This document shows positions 1-10,147 of a stretch of 64,000 nt of DNA, piece after piece. A model generated the notes under the pieces. It worked only from the letters and a program-made list of their open reading frames with translations, ran no database searches and was not told the DNA's origin. This stretch comes from Polytolypa hystricis UAMH7299 (lineage: Eukaryota > Ascomycota > Eurotiomycetes > Onygenales): contig PDNA01000032.1 in NCBI GenBank assembly GCA_002573605.1, positions 1 to 64,000 of the forward strand, read 5' to 3'. The first letter of the stretch is position 1. Every line of letters starts with the position of its first letter. The translations under genes and the position numbers were made by a program.

Positions 1-66
1 CCCCCCCCCCCCTGTGTGTGTATGCTTGTAGAGTGATTAATGGTTTTTCTTTCCCCTTTGCTCTAG

Positions 67-141
67 AAATGGCGGGATGAAAAGAAGAAGCAGAGAGAAC
101 AGATCTGCCAGCTAGCTAGGAAGATGTTTGCAGATGCCTGA
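67..141 (+). CDS. 3'-terminal exon of an unknown protein (partial)
   Basis: The window opens inside what looks like an intron: a pyrimidine-rich run ends in CTCTAG at 61-66. The following 75 bases read 24 codons and a TGA stop at 139-141, giving a Lys/Arg/Gln-rich helix-like tail (K-W-R-D-E-K-K-K-Q-R-E-Q at its start). The rest of the gene would lie left of the window, so the product cannot be named. Phase 0 is the only frame open to a sensible stop. A non-coding explanation cannot be excluded. Confidence 0.35.
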   Translation, partial: KWRDEKKKQREQICQLARKMFADA

Positions 142-805
142 AAGCAGATGAATGAGCGAGCCCTGCCGCTCTGGATTGGCGTCCCCGTCGTTGCATCTTG
201 TTAGGGTCTTTAAAAAACTCTTTGCTATCCTTCCTTCCGCTACCGGATGACAGATCGAGAAAAAGGGGGGAATCTAGAAACAGAGAACTTGTATCTTATA
301 TTATTGTAGTCTATATTACCTACCTAAAGGAATTAAAAACGCAGACAGACAAAGTAGTTAGCTTCTTCAAAAGCACAAAAATTAGCACTAGGTGATGTCC
401 CGATGCTAACAAGGCCCAAGCTAGGGCGATTATAAAAACTCACTTTTATTTCTATTCTGCAGCGAGGGCTCTATCTATATATAACAGCGAGACCTTGGGC
501 AAGCATGAATTAGGCGATATCGAGTGGACCATGCAACCTCGTTTTGGACGTACTTCGGCGATCACATGTGTCCGTAGCCTCAAGAAGCAGATGTAATGTG
601 CTGCTCCGCCAACGGCCTGGTAGCTGGATATATAATACTCAGTTTTACTTCCCCAATGACGGAATTTTCTTTTCGTTTGGTACCAGTAATAGCCTGACGT
701 TGAGTTGGCTTTTGTGGGAGGGGTTAAAGGATCTGTGCCCGTCATTGCTTCAGCTAAATCCCGGGTGCATCTCCAGGGCTGCAGCAAAACCTCATACTAG
801 AATAT
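142..805. other. Convergent intergenic region
   Basis: This is the space between the 3' ends of the partial gene on the left and the cytidylyltransferase on the right. It is AT-rich in parts, and the short open frames lack homology-like composition. I see no gene or RNA in it; it probably holds both 3' UTRs. Confidence 0.5.
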
Positions 806-2374
806 TTAGCTTCTCGCCGCTTCCGCTGCTTTCTGTCGTTCCTCCTCCTCCTCTTTATATTCCGCTTCAGCAGCGGCCTTGAGCAGCTTAACACGCTGCC
901 TCTCTTCAAACGCTTCGCGGCTCTTTAGAATACGCTGTACGATTTCTTCGGCGTTGACGTGTTGGAATTTGTGTGTGCCGATTTCTTTGAAGATGCCTAG
1001 CTTCTTCGGTGCTGAATATGGGTCATATGTGAGAGGAATAAACGTTGTTGGCCCATGATAGACAGCAGCTGGTACACCGCACGGCAGAGCATTCAGGTAC
1101 AGCGCATTCGGCGAAAATGGTGCAGAGAATATAACAGCATGCACATACTAGCGGTTTTGTCAGTTTAGATCCTGCAATGACAAAGTACACATTCCGGGGT
1201 GGGAGGGGGGCCCTTACACGACATTGGAGCACACAAAGCCCACGCTCAAACATATTCATAATAGGATAATTCAAGCCCTTCCAGTGATTAATGACCTCAT
1301 CATCATGAACACCAGCCACCAGATACGCGGGCCCATAGTCTTCCCCATGGTCCTTGAACCTTTTCTCAACGTTCTCAGGGAGATACCAGCCACGCTTGGT
1401 GCCCTCCTCGGCCTCCGCTTCAAGAACGCAGCGAAGGAATTCGATATGGCCAGACGAAAAAAGATCAAAGCCGCCGTCAACGTAAACGACCCGCTGTCCC
1501 GGTCTAGGTCCTTTACCCTCCACTAGATGCTGAAGCGACCCTGCTTCTTCAGTGACATTGTTAAGTTTAGCGGATCGCGAACCCTGCCAAATCCACACAT
1601 CAGGGCCCGGCTTCAGGCCGGTTTCGTCAGTCGCATAATCCTTGATCCGCTGCACCGACGCTTCGGCAATCACCTTTCGCTCCTCCCGGGTGTCTGGACC
1701 TTCCTCGCCTGCCAAAAAGCCCGAAAATGATTTTATGAAATGGTTGCGAGTACAGAGCAACATCCTGCCAACTAGATCTGTAGTTGATATGCCAGGAGTT
1801 CGCTTCACGACCAGAAATCTCCCAGCAGCTTTAACAAAGCGGTAGCAATCGTTGCCGCTGCTATCTGACGTGATATCATCTCCGTGGACAACATAATGAC
1901 AGCCATAGTGGGAAACCCAGGGCAGTGATGTGACATATGGTGCATAAGGCACTGACTGTGATGCCCAGCGGCATGCGTCCACGGCAGCCACACTTCCTCA
2001 ATAATAAAGTGTCAGTATATAAGTCAAAGCGAAGTGGGTATTTACGAAACTTGGGGAACTAACCGTTCTGGAAGGGTCATGACAGTTGGCCCCTTGTTCT
2101 CCAAGATCTCCTCATCAGAGTGTATGCCCACTAGCAGCTCTTTTCCAAGTCTGCGGGCCTGAAGCATTGCTCCTGCGTGACCTATTGCATCGATTCAATG
2201 TTAGCTTCTTCGAGATATATGATCAATCGGCTGGCACTGACCATGATGGCTAAAGTCGAAGCACCCATCAACCCAGATACGATCTTTAGAGATGGGCACA
2301 TCTTCTTGGGGGTCTACAGGCCACTGGCCTGGTAGCGGCACAGAGCTAGTATCCGGCGAGTCAGACAAGGCCAT
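806..2374 (-). CDS. ECT1: Ethanolamine-phosphate cytidylyltransferase
   Basis: Catalyses CTP + phosphoethanolamine to CDP-ethanolamine, the second step of the Kennedy pathway to phosphatidylethanolamine. Four exons on the minus strand: 2374-2242, 2181-2064, 1992-1218 and 1147-806, giving 455 aa. All junctions are in phase and have GT/AG ends. Two nucleotidyltransferase halves are visible. The first has I-W-V-D-G-C-F-D-F-S-H-H-G-H-A-G with the H-x-G-H signature near residue 42. The second has V-Y-V-D-G-G-F-D-L-F-S-S-G-H. The motif E-R-G-L-C-V-L-Q-C-R followed by an A-V-I-F-S-A-P-F stretch is typical of the family. The C-terminus is a Glu/Lys/Arg-rich helix. The start is the first ATG of exon 1, just before M-A-L-S-D-S. 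Length matches fungal PCYT2/Ect1 proteins. Confidence 0.95.
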
Positions 2375-2882
2375 GGCAAGGGGGGTAGATGACGATGTTT
2401 ATTAGAAGCGTATGGCTCGAAAAAGGTCAAACAAGCATGTATGATCCAGCAATGTTCTTGCGCTTGTAATTGAAGCCATATGGATGTTTGTTGGGGAGGG
2501 ACATCCACATGGGGAACTAGCAATACGCTTGGTTGTATTTGTACTGTGTAATATGTGATGGTATTGGTCTGATCAAGCAGGTACGAGATTCAAGGCTTTT
2601 GATTGGCCCTTTCCAGCCAAAGGTGTATGTATCAAGCAAGCATTTTACAGACAGAGACATCCGCCCCTCAATCGCAGCTGCGGGGACCTGCAGTTGTACG
2701 AGAGCAATCATAGCATCCGGAACACTCGTTCAGACTGGTGGGTTTCAAGGTTTCAAAGTGGGCTCCATAGCCGCTTGGTATCCGTCAGCTAAAAAAGAGC
2801 ATTGAACATTGAAGTCGAGAGCACACGCATAAACTGTGCACAACCCAGCCTCTACAACAGCTTGGTCAACGAAAGCACAGCC

Positions 2883-3544
2883 ATGAGTTCGATCTCTGAT
2901 CCATCTGCGAGCTGCGGCAAGCCTGTGTCGGTTCTTTTTGTCTGCCTAGGAAACATTTGTATGAGTTATCCCCTCCTTGCAGCTTCTTCAAATTTTGTGA
3001 AGTTATTCTAACGATTCGACACAATTCTGCGCACACAGGCCGCTCTACAATGGCTGAAGCAGTCTTCCGTCACCATGTGGACGTGACCCCATCCTCCGTC
3101 TCGTTCTCTAATATCGATTCAGCAGGCACTGGAGCCTACCACATACGGTCCCCGCCAGATTCCCGCACAATGTCGACGCTGAGAAGGAAAGGAATAACAA
3201 ACTATACACATTCCGCTCGTAAGATCCACAAGGCGGACTTCACCTCGTTTGATTACATACTTGCGATGGATGACGATAATCTGGAAGACATCCTGTCCCT
3301 TCGTGATAGCCTACAACGTACCACCAAATCCAAGGGAGAACAAAGCGGGAAAATCGCTGAAGTCCGACTTTTTGGCGACTTTCAGGACGATGGAACTCTG
3401 TGTAAGGATGCTAGTGGAGGTCCGCTTGTGCCTGATCCCTATTACGGCGGAGAGGATGGCTTTGGCGAGGTGTTTAACTTGGTGACGAAGTTTTCTAAGG
3501 GGTTTCTGAAGTACCTGGAGAAACAGAGTGACACACAAGGATGA
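2883..3544 (+). CDS. LTP1: Low-molecular-weight protein tyrosine phosphatase
   Basis: Acid phosphatase/protein tyrosine phosphatase of the LMW-PTP family, cytosolic. Two exons, 2883-2958 and 3039-3544, give 193 aa. The splice falls inside the active site: exon 1 ends after C-L-G-N-I and one base of Cys, and exon 2 restores C-R-S-T-M-A-E. The catalytic loop is C21-x5-R27 (V-C-L-G-N-I-C-R-S), exactly as in the family. The general-acid motif D-P-Y is at about residue 157 (D-P-Y-Y-G-G). The chain is longer than the usual ~155-160 aa because of a short N-terminal extension and inserts around the S-K-G-E-Q-S-G segment. Start chosen at the first ATG (M-S-S-I-S-D). Confidence 0.93.
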
Positions 3545-4322
3545 GATGGGTTGCACTCCACGTACATGTACATACATTGGGAAAGCGATGATTTAGATAT
3601 GATACCCCTCCTAGAGACCTGGCAATGACGTCCATGCTTCTTGGTATCTCTCCCCCGTAATATTACGCCCTGTATGCTCCTTACAATACGGGGAACGGTG
3701 TTTCTCTTCTAGGGTCATCAACTGTAGGCTGTTACCTGTAGCCGAATATAATTCGAACTTCTCACTCACTCCGTCAATAATCTTAAATATTGGGTGATGA
3801 ATTGACAGGAATACATACCTAGGTACTTAATGGTGCGGGTATTGATAGAGCGTAAATTACTTACAAGGTCTGGAGAATCCCCGGTATTGAGCCTCGTATC
3901 GCACCATCGGCCAGGCCCATCCAGCCTTGCCCTGCGATCCTGTCCGATTTCCGTTCGCTCAGGCGAGCCAGACAGCGCGGCAACAGCTCCAGAACCTCCC
4001 AATTAGCAAGGGGGTTTTCTTCCATCTGACGCTTCTAGAATTCCCCTGTCTAAATCGTTAGGAACTCTACAACGAACCACTCTCTAAACCGCTTTACTCT
4101 GCGTTTCCTCCCGACCCCTGACCTCACGGGCCCATCAAATCGTGCGAACGGCGAACGAACCTTCTTCCAGCCAGTTTGTCTGTATGGCGAAACAGTGAAA
4201 GGTGTTCACTCGACATTGCACAATTGAGCGATACTACCACCTACAACCAGTTTTGGTGTGTTTACACTTCTAGAGCCGATCGTTTACTCGTACCAAGCTT
4301 CCTGCTTGTTCCCACGCTGAAG
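3545..4322. other. Tandem intergenic region, upstream of 4323 gene
   Basis: Holds the 3' UTR of the phosphatase gene and the promoter/5' leader of the next gene. The last ~300 bases are pyrimidine-rich. No supported gene is visible. Confidence 0.5.
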
Positions 4323-5402
4323 ATGATTGGGAGCGGCTTCGCCCCTCCGCCGCTCACAAGAAGGGAGATAAACTGGGTGAAAAGTACGAACCCGGGCCTG
4401 GCGTCGTCGTTCGAGCCACCCCAGGCGAGTAATGGCTTTGCTTCTATGCCACCACCACCCAGCTCCGGGGGTGGTGCGTTCGGGCCCCAGAGCGCAGGCG
4501 CAATATATTTAAATATCCACCAGATGGCAGCGAAGCGCATTTCAACCTTGGACTATCTGCGAAAAGCGTTTGTCGACCTCCCCCTCCCCCTGAACCACTC
4601 TTTATGTGCAAGCGATTGGCTATGAGGCTAACATACATGGTTTTTGAACAGGCATGAAGGTCGAGTTTACTGGTTTAATACTGTCCATTTCTCCAAAGCA
4701 GATCTTTCTCGAATGTCATACTTCGATCAGCGGAAACTCTCCCGCCGCGCTATCAACTACCTCATCCTGGGCCTCTCTCTACCCCCGATTCTAGACGTCA
4801 ATTCCACCCCCCTTGAATACCTTCGTGCTTTGAATGCGCTCCTTCTTGAGTTTGAGGCTTTCCAGCAGGCGCACCCTACAGACGGGTCCTCTTCCTCTCT
4901 TGCTCGCGCACGCCTCCCTCACATGTTTAAACGTTCAGGACATAGCGGCAACAAGGCCCGGCGGACAAGCTCAGCAGCAGAAATCGGATTACCCATGCAC
5001 GCAAGTGACCCGTCAGAGTTAAAGGCAATGACAGGGAATATCGGTTCTTCGTCAAATGCGTCATCTTCCATGTCGACTGCCGCAGATTCGTCGGATCTAT
5101 TACCCGGCGAAGAATACACTTACCTTCTCACCCCGACATTACCCTTTGATCCGGATTATTTTGAGACTTTTGCTACGCTATGTGACGTTTTAATTGATTG
5201 TTATACGAGATTGGTTGTTCTTGTGTCGAGCCCGTCTATCTGCACGGCGGCTGTGGGCGAAATGTTTGCCAAGGCAGACGCGCGCCTACGCAAGGTCATG
5301 GTTGCTGGTGTGGTGAGAGAGTTTGAAGAAGCCAGTCGAAGTCATGTGAAAAGTGAAGTTGCGGGGGTTGGCCGTGTTGTGTTGGGTGGGCTTCTTGGCT
5401 GA
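4323..5402 (+). CDS. Conserved hypothetical protein, 331 aa
   Basis: Two exons, 4323-4567 and 4652-5402, joined in phase across a GTTTGT...ACAG intron, give 331 aa. The first ATG is M-I-G-S-G-F. Residues ~1-65 are Pro/Ser/Gly-rich. A block at ~70-150 looks folded: L-D-Y-L-R-K-A-H-E-G-R-V-Y-W-F-N-T-V, then a D-Q-R-K-L-S-R-R-A-I-N-Y-L-I-L-G helix. A Ser-rich linker follows (~150-210). The C-terminal ~100 residues are helical, with F-A-T-L-C-D-V-L-I-D-C-Y-T-R-L. I do not recognise the family, although composition and the clean splice indicate a real gene. No signal peptide or membrane segment is seen. Confidence 0.75.
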
Positions 5403-6288
5403 TTCTTTTTATTTATTTTTATGTATACCCTCATCTTCGCCTAGTCTGTGTCTGTGTATGTTGGGTTTATTTTTTTCTTTCTTTTTGGGCAACGCTTTAT
5501 GATTAGCATTTTACGGTCTAATGAGATTCTTGATGATATTTTATTATAATCGATCGTGTAAAGTGTTTACGTCCCGCGTAATTAATATAGAAGCAGTGAA
5601 TATGTACTAGGGTCGCTGCTCGCTGTGTCTTGCCTAGGGTTGCTCCCATATCCCTAGCTTGATGGTATTCTGTCGAAAATGATACAAGGGTATATCGCCA
5701 CGTCCTTATGTTCAGGTATGGCCAATATGTGGAGTGCTGGTACATTGGTAAAAATAAAATAGGCCATGCTTGACTTGCTTTGGTTGAGACAATAGTCATT
5801 ATATATACCCGTTCTATATAGCGAACATCAATTATATATACCTGAGAAAACGCGCGGTAATAAACCTCTCTCTCTCTCTCTCTCTCTCTCGAGAGAGAGC
5901 GCTGGAAAAGTCGGGAGGAGTGGGATGAAGAGCAATGGTACAAAAGCTTCCCCACGAAACAAGGGGAAGTCTAAAGAGGAAAGAAAACGCCGTCGCTCGA
6001 TGCGTCTAATAAAAAAAAAGATCCCAACCCATGTTTGCGCCAGAAAAACAGACTTTTTTGTTCTTTTTGGTCGCCAAAATACAGGGAAAAAAGAAAATCG
6101 AAACTCCAAAATGTAAAATCGAGCCGGACTCCAAAAATCATATCACATGCGGCATCGTACACCACGAAGGTCGATCGAAGGTCCGCCAGGGCGAGGTGGA
6201 TGCATAGGTAGATGTGGGCACGGGGAGTGTATGCCTAGGTAATAACGGGTGAGGGAGAGGATGGGGCGGGGGGGGGAGCGTCTCGGGG
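5403..6288. other. Convergent intergenic region with microsatellite
   Basis: Lies between two 3' ends. It is AT-rich up to ~5860, then carries the CT/GA tract listed separately, then purine-rich sequence. Open frames here are translations of simple sequence. Confidence 0.5.
5866..5899. repeat. (CT)n-(GA)n palindromic microsatellite
   Basis: About 12 CT units run directly into about 4.5 GA units, meeting at a CTCGAG centre. The two halves can pair to form a short hairpin of at least nine base pairs. It is located in the 3' intergenic space of two convergent genes. Confidence 0.9.
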
Positions 6289-6939
6289 TTATCGTGGCTG
6301 TTGTCCTGCTGCTTCTAGTTCTCTCTGTTCCCCAAATACCCTCCTGCTCATTTCCAAAACAGCCTCGAATCCTTCTCTGCCCTTTTTGGAATTCTCTCTG
6401 AATCTCTCGACGCTTATATCTTCCACCTTATTTTTGATTTTCTGCCAGCCGCTGCAGAGGGCGGTTATTTGTGCTTCTTGCTCAAAGTCGGTCTTCATGC
6501 CTGGCATCGACCGTGACGGTTGGTAGATAACAGTCTCTCGGACGCTCAAAACGTTGGACCAGGTTAGATTTGTGGAACACATGGTGACTTTCTTCGCGGC
6601 GGGGTCGACCTGGGATATTTCGTAGACGTGGGACGTAGAATCGCCGCCAAAAAGAGAGACAATCCATTGCGGCGCCGACTGGTTACATGTGATCAAGCGC
6701 TCAGTTCGCAACTATTGGGGACTATCTGTTAGCACAGACTGTTCTAACGCACAAGTTTGACGGCGGATCAGGAGAGTTTGACTTACAATGCCGGTATCAG
6801 GGTCGACGCTTCGAGAAAGCACGTCAACGGCGACGACATGGGTAGACTTGTCATTCCAGGGACAGTATTTCCGCCAGTTTGCAGTCGAGACTTCCTCCCA
6901 TGAATAGTCAAAGGTGCATGTTGATGAAAAGACTTTCAT
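6289..6939 (-). CDS. PRELI/MSF1 (Ups2-Ups3-like) intermembrane-space lipid-transfer protein
   Basis: Members shuttle phospholipids (phosphatidylserine for Ups2, phosphatidic acid for Ups1) between mitochondrial membranes together with Mdm35. Two exons, 6939-6787 and 6711-6289, give 191 aa, the usual PRELI length. The chain starts M-K-V-F-S-S, like the M-K-x-F start of the family. It has W-R-K-Y-C-P-W, S-T-H-V-V-A-V-D-V-L, T-E-R-L-I-T-C and a C-terminal W-x-x-x-x-x-K-V-E-D-I-S-V-E-R-F. The T-E-R-L-I-T and E-D-x-S-V-x-R-F segments look closer to Ups2/Ups3 than to Ups1. That sub-family assignment is from memory. An ATG six codons upstream (at 6957) is possible but less family-like. It is divergent from the peroxiredoxin gene. 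Confidence 0.88.
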
Positions 6940-7554
6940 GATTGTATTGCCACCCAAGATAGGGCGAGCAATTCGTTGGCGCGCGATGAATTATGGATCC
7001 GGTGTTTGACGGATGCAGGGTGCGGAAAAATAAAGAGTGAGAGTGAGCAGAGAGTGAGCAATCAGCCAGTCAAAGAGTGAAAGGAACAAAAGAGACAGGA
7101 AAGCACTGCAACGCCGGGTATTATTAAGATCGCTGACGGCCAAAAGCAGAAACTGAGAAACAGGGCCAAAGTGACAGATTCGAAGTTGTTTTGAATCGAC
7201 GGGATGCGTGCGGAGAAGGGATATCCTGCCGAAGTATTAAAACTGGATCTGCTAATGCTAATTTTTTTGGCTGGATGAATCATGATTTGCTGCCAAACTT
7301 CTCGCTTTGTCAGGAACCGCTCGGCCGCCGCGGCTTTTCCCGATGTCGGGTCAGCGCCACGCTAGTCGCCTTGGCGCGTCTCCCGGTGCGGACTTACTTG
7401 TGTCCGGGCATGTGTGCGCGTAACCTGGGGAAGCAGCTGGGATCTGTCTCAGGGTTATTGGTCTTCACCTGCCGAATCATCGCGATTTTCTCGAGCTCTC
7501 TCATTGCGCTGAAAATATATATTTCAACGATTCACCGCAAGAGCAGCATTGAAT
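6940..7554. promoter_or_regulatory. Divergent promoter region (Ups-like / peroxiredoxin)
   Basis: A 615-bp region between two start codons facing away from each other, so it must hold both promoters. No specific element is called with confidence. Confidence 0.5.
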
Positions 7555-8362
7555 ATGGCTGTGCTAAGGAAGCGCAAACCCGCAGCGCAGCCTGCTGAGC
7601 CTCCCGCAAAGGTTGCAAAGACCACCGCGAAAGCCAAAGCTAAAGCTACACCAACACAGAAAAAGACTGGCAGCACGCGTACGTCCAAGAAGGTTCCTGT
7701 TGTAGGCGACGTGATCGACTTAGACGATTTCGGAGGCGAGATCAGCACCGAAGAAGGAACCCCAACCACCCTAAAGTCACTTGTCGAAGAAAGCAAATCT
7801 GGCGTGGTCTTGTTTACCTACCCCAGAGCTTCGACCCCGGGATGTATGTATCGCTTTCTCCCCTGTTTCTGTTTCATTTTCATCTCTCTTCTACGTCACT
7901 TCTCTACGTCACTAAGTTTGTCATTCTCGACTGTTGGTCCGTTTGGCTTCTAGTTAGTACTCCAATCCTGTAGCCCCTGTGTTTCTGCTCCACCTTGATT
8001 TCAAAAAATCGCTAACTTGACACAAAGGCACGAAACAAGTCTGTCTTTTCCGCGATGGCTATACGGAGCTGACTTCCACTGGTTTATCAATTTTCGGACT
8101 TTCCACCGACTCGCCCAAAGCGAATGCAAATTTCAAGTCCAAGCAGAATCTTCCATACCCCTTGCTTTGCGACCCTTCCGCAACTTTAATAGGAGCCCTC
8201 GGCTTTAAAAAGGTTCCCAAAGGAACTACTCGAGGAGTATTTGTGGTGGATAAATCAGGCAAGGTTCTGTTGCTGGCACCTGGCAGTCCGGCAGGCACCG
8301 TGGAAGCTGTTGGAAAGCTTGTTGAAGAAGAAGAAGAGGAAGGAGAAGAAGAAGGGAAATAA
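7555..8362 (+). CDS. DOT5: Nuclear PrxQ/BCP-type thiol peroxidase
   Basis: Reduces hydroperoxides using thioredoxin; the yeast homologue Dot5 is nuclear. Two exons, 7555-7843 and 8028-8362, give 207 aa. The intron splits the peroxidatic Cys codon. The rebuilt motif is T-P-G-C97-T-K-Q-V-C102, the C-x4-C pair of peroxidatic and resolving cysteines in PrxQ enzymes. The first ~50 residues are Lys/Ala/Pro-rich and very basic (K-A-K-A-K-A), like a nuclear-targeting/DNA-associating tail. Downstream are F-G-L-S-T-D-S-P and R-G-V-F-V-V-D-K-S-G-K-V, standard for the fold. The chain ends in an acidic E-rich tail coded by GAA/GAG repeats. The start is the ATG at 7555; no in-frame ATG lies upstream. Confidence 0.92.
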
Positions 8363-8797
8363 GGAGCTTTCTTATCTCCCGCCGCAGTCACAAACTCGGC
8401 AAAAGCTGAAAGAGCTTGGTTGGGTACTCCCATTGCTGTTCATAGGTGTCGAAATTTCCCGCGGGTCTGGAGTCTTCTGGGACGGGGTATTGTTTAGTAG
8501 CTGTATTTACTTTAATAATCGTATATACCCAGTTGCTTTTCGGCTTAGGTACCGAGAACTCTTATTAAAATATCGATACGGAGTATATGTAACCGCGAGA
8601 GCGCAGGCGAGTTCCTTGTTGTCAAAGTAAGGGACTCGGACTTTAGTCGGGCCGCTCAGCAGCCCGCGTTACCAATTCTGAGTTAGCATGGCCGAACCGC
8701 CTTGCCAGTGAGATACAAGTTGCCCGTGAGGTTATCTATGACTTCCTTTGCGCACAGCTGATTGCCTCAACCGAAATCTGAGAATACATTGGCTACC
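8363..8797. other. Tandem intergenic region
   Basis: 3' UTR of the peroxidase gene and promoter of the complex I subunit gene. Nothing else is recognised. Confidence 0.5.
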
Positions 8798-9494
8798 ATG
8801 AGGCCAAGTCAGGTCTTGAGGGCCGCGAAGCCCGTGACGAACGGATTTTCGATTTCCAAGGTGAGTATCCTAGCCAATCCCTAAATTGCCGCTGCCAAAT
8901 TGGCTGTTGACACACCCCAAAAGAAACACACTCTCCAATCCACCGGCATATGGGAGGTGATCCGACGAGTGCTCGCCGTTGAACCCGACCGATCCAACGG
9001 TGTCCCATTGAATTCTCAGTTCAGAAACCCAACTCCGGGTGCTCTTCCACCTCTGTCGTATGATGACCCCGTTACCCTCCCCGCCGGCGACATTGCAGAT
9101 AATCCATACTGGAAACGAGATGCCCGAAGAAACTACGCCCGCCAAAGCGTTTTGAACCAGGGCGATGTTGTTGGACTTTTGACCGTGGGTAGCCGTGCTG
9201 CTCCGAAGGAAGATGTTCTCCAGATCGGCGAGGCAGGAAGCCGCCAACTCGTCGAGGTGAAGCAAGAGGGAGATGAGCGAGGTCTGGCGCCTTTCTTCGA
9301 GAAAAACAAATCTGCAGAAACCATTCTAGGACCAGATGGTCTGCCTCCAATGCCTTGCAACCTAAATCCCAACGCTCGATATGAGATGGGCACGGGCGAC
9401 CAAGGATACCCGTCCAAGTAAGTTTACCACAACTAGACTGCATTGCGTTCGTATACTGACTGTTTTAAGGTATCCATGCCGCACATTTGTATGA
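8798..9494 (+). CDS. NADH:ubiquinone oxidoreductase 21.3-kDa subunit (complex I accessory)
   Basis: Accessory subunit of mitochondrial complex I, known from Neurospora (21.3 kDa) and Yarrowia. Three exons, 8798-8860, 8924-9417 and 9470-9494, give 193 aa. The last exon is only 25 nt and codes Y-P-C-R-T-F-V plus stop, a conserved C-terminal end that supports the splice. Diagnostic text includes G-I-W-E-V-I-R-R-V-L-A-V, L-S-Y-D-D-P-V-T-L-P-A-G-D-I, N-P-Y-W-K-R-D and D-V-V-G-L-L-T-V-G-S. The N-terminus (M-R-P-S-Q-V-L-R-A-A-K) is short and basic. The family name is from memory of fungal orthologues. The acceptor of intron 1 (AAAAG at 8923) is the least certain point. Confidence 0.85.
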
Positions 9495-10147
9495 TTTGGA
9501 GGAGACCGGGCGCACACATATCTAGGCATGCGGTTGTTGCTAAACCTGTACATAGCATTGATCGTTTTTACCTAGCCATAGAACACATTTCATTGCTTCT
9601 TCGATCCAGTCATGGAAACTGCCCGCGTCCTGCTACAAATTTTGTCTTCTTCAAGGTCGGTGTTGATGAAGAAATGGGACTACCCTCCCATACTCTAGTA
9701 GACGTTATTCCTCCATAGCTAGTGTGATGGCTGGCTATAGTTTCAGGTTGCTTGCTTGTATTACACCAGGTACTAAGACCCTTACTTTCTCATATTCTTT
9801 TCAGAGATGCATCATGCTTCTACGGATTATATTGAAACCTTTCAGAAAATCCATGGCTGTTCTTGATATGGCCCCTCCCTGACATGGAAATCGTGATACA
9901 GAGGCTGAAATGCTGAGAGGACTTTGATCATAACAAAGTGTCGGCCCGAGCAATTCGTCTCAAGCAATTTTGTTGACAAACATCTCTAAACACTTCAGTT
10001 GCTCATGCATGGATGTTTTGAACACTTATTCTCTTGATTTCTAAAGTTAATCCCTTTTTTGCCTGTCTGTTAGCACTCAGCCCCGAACAGTCATCCTACC
10101 GGGTAACGTCTACATAAACGCCGAACTCCAGACGTCTTCTATTTTCG
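9495..10147. other. Tandem intergenic region
   Basis: 3' UTR and promoter space of ~650 bp. Open frames here have no convincing coding character. Confidence 0.5.
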
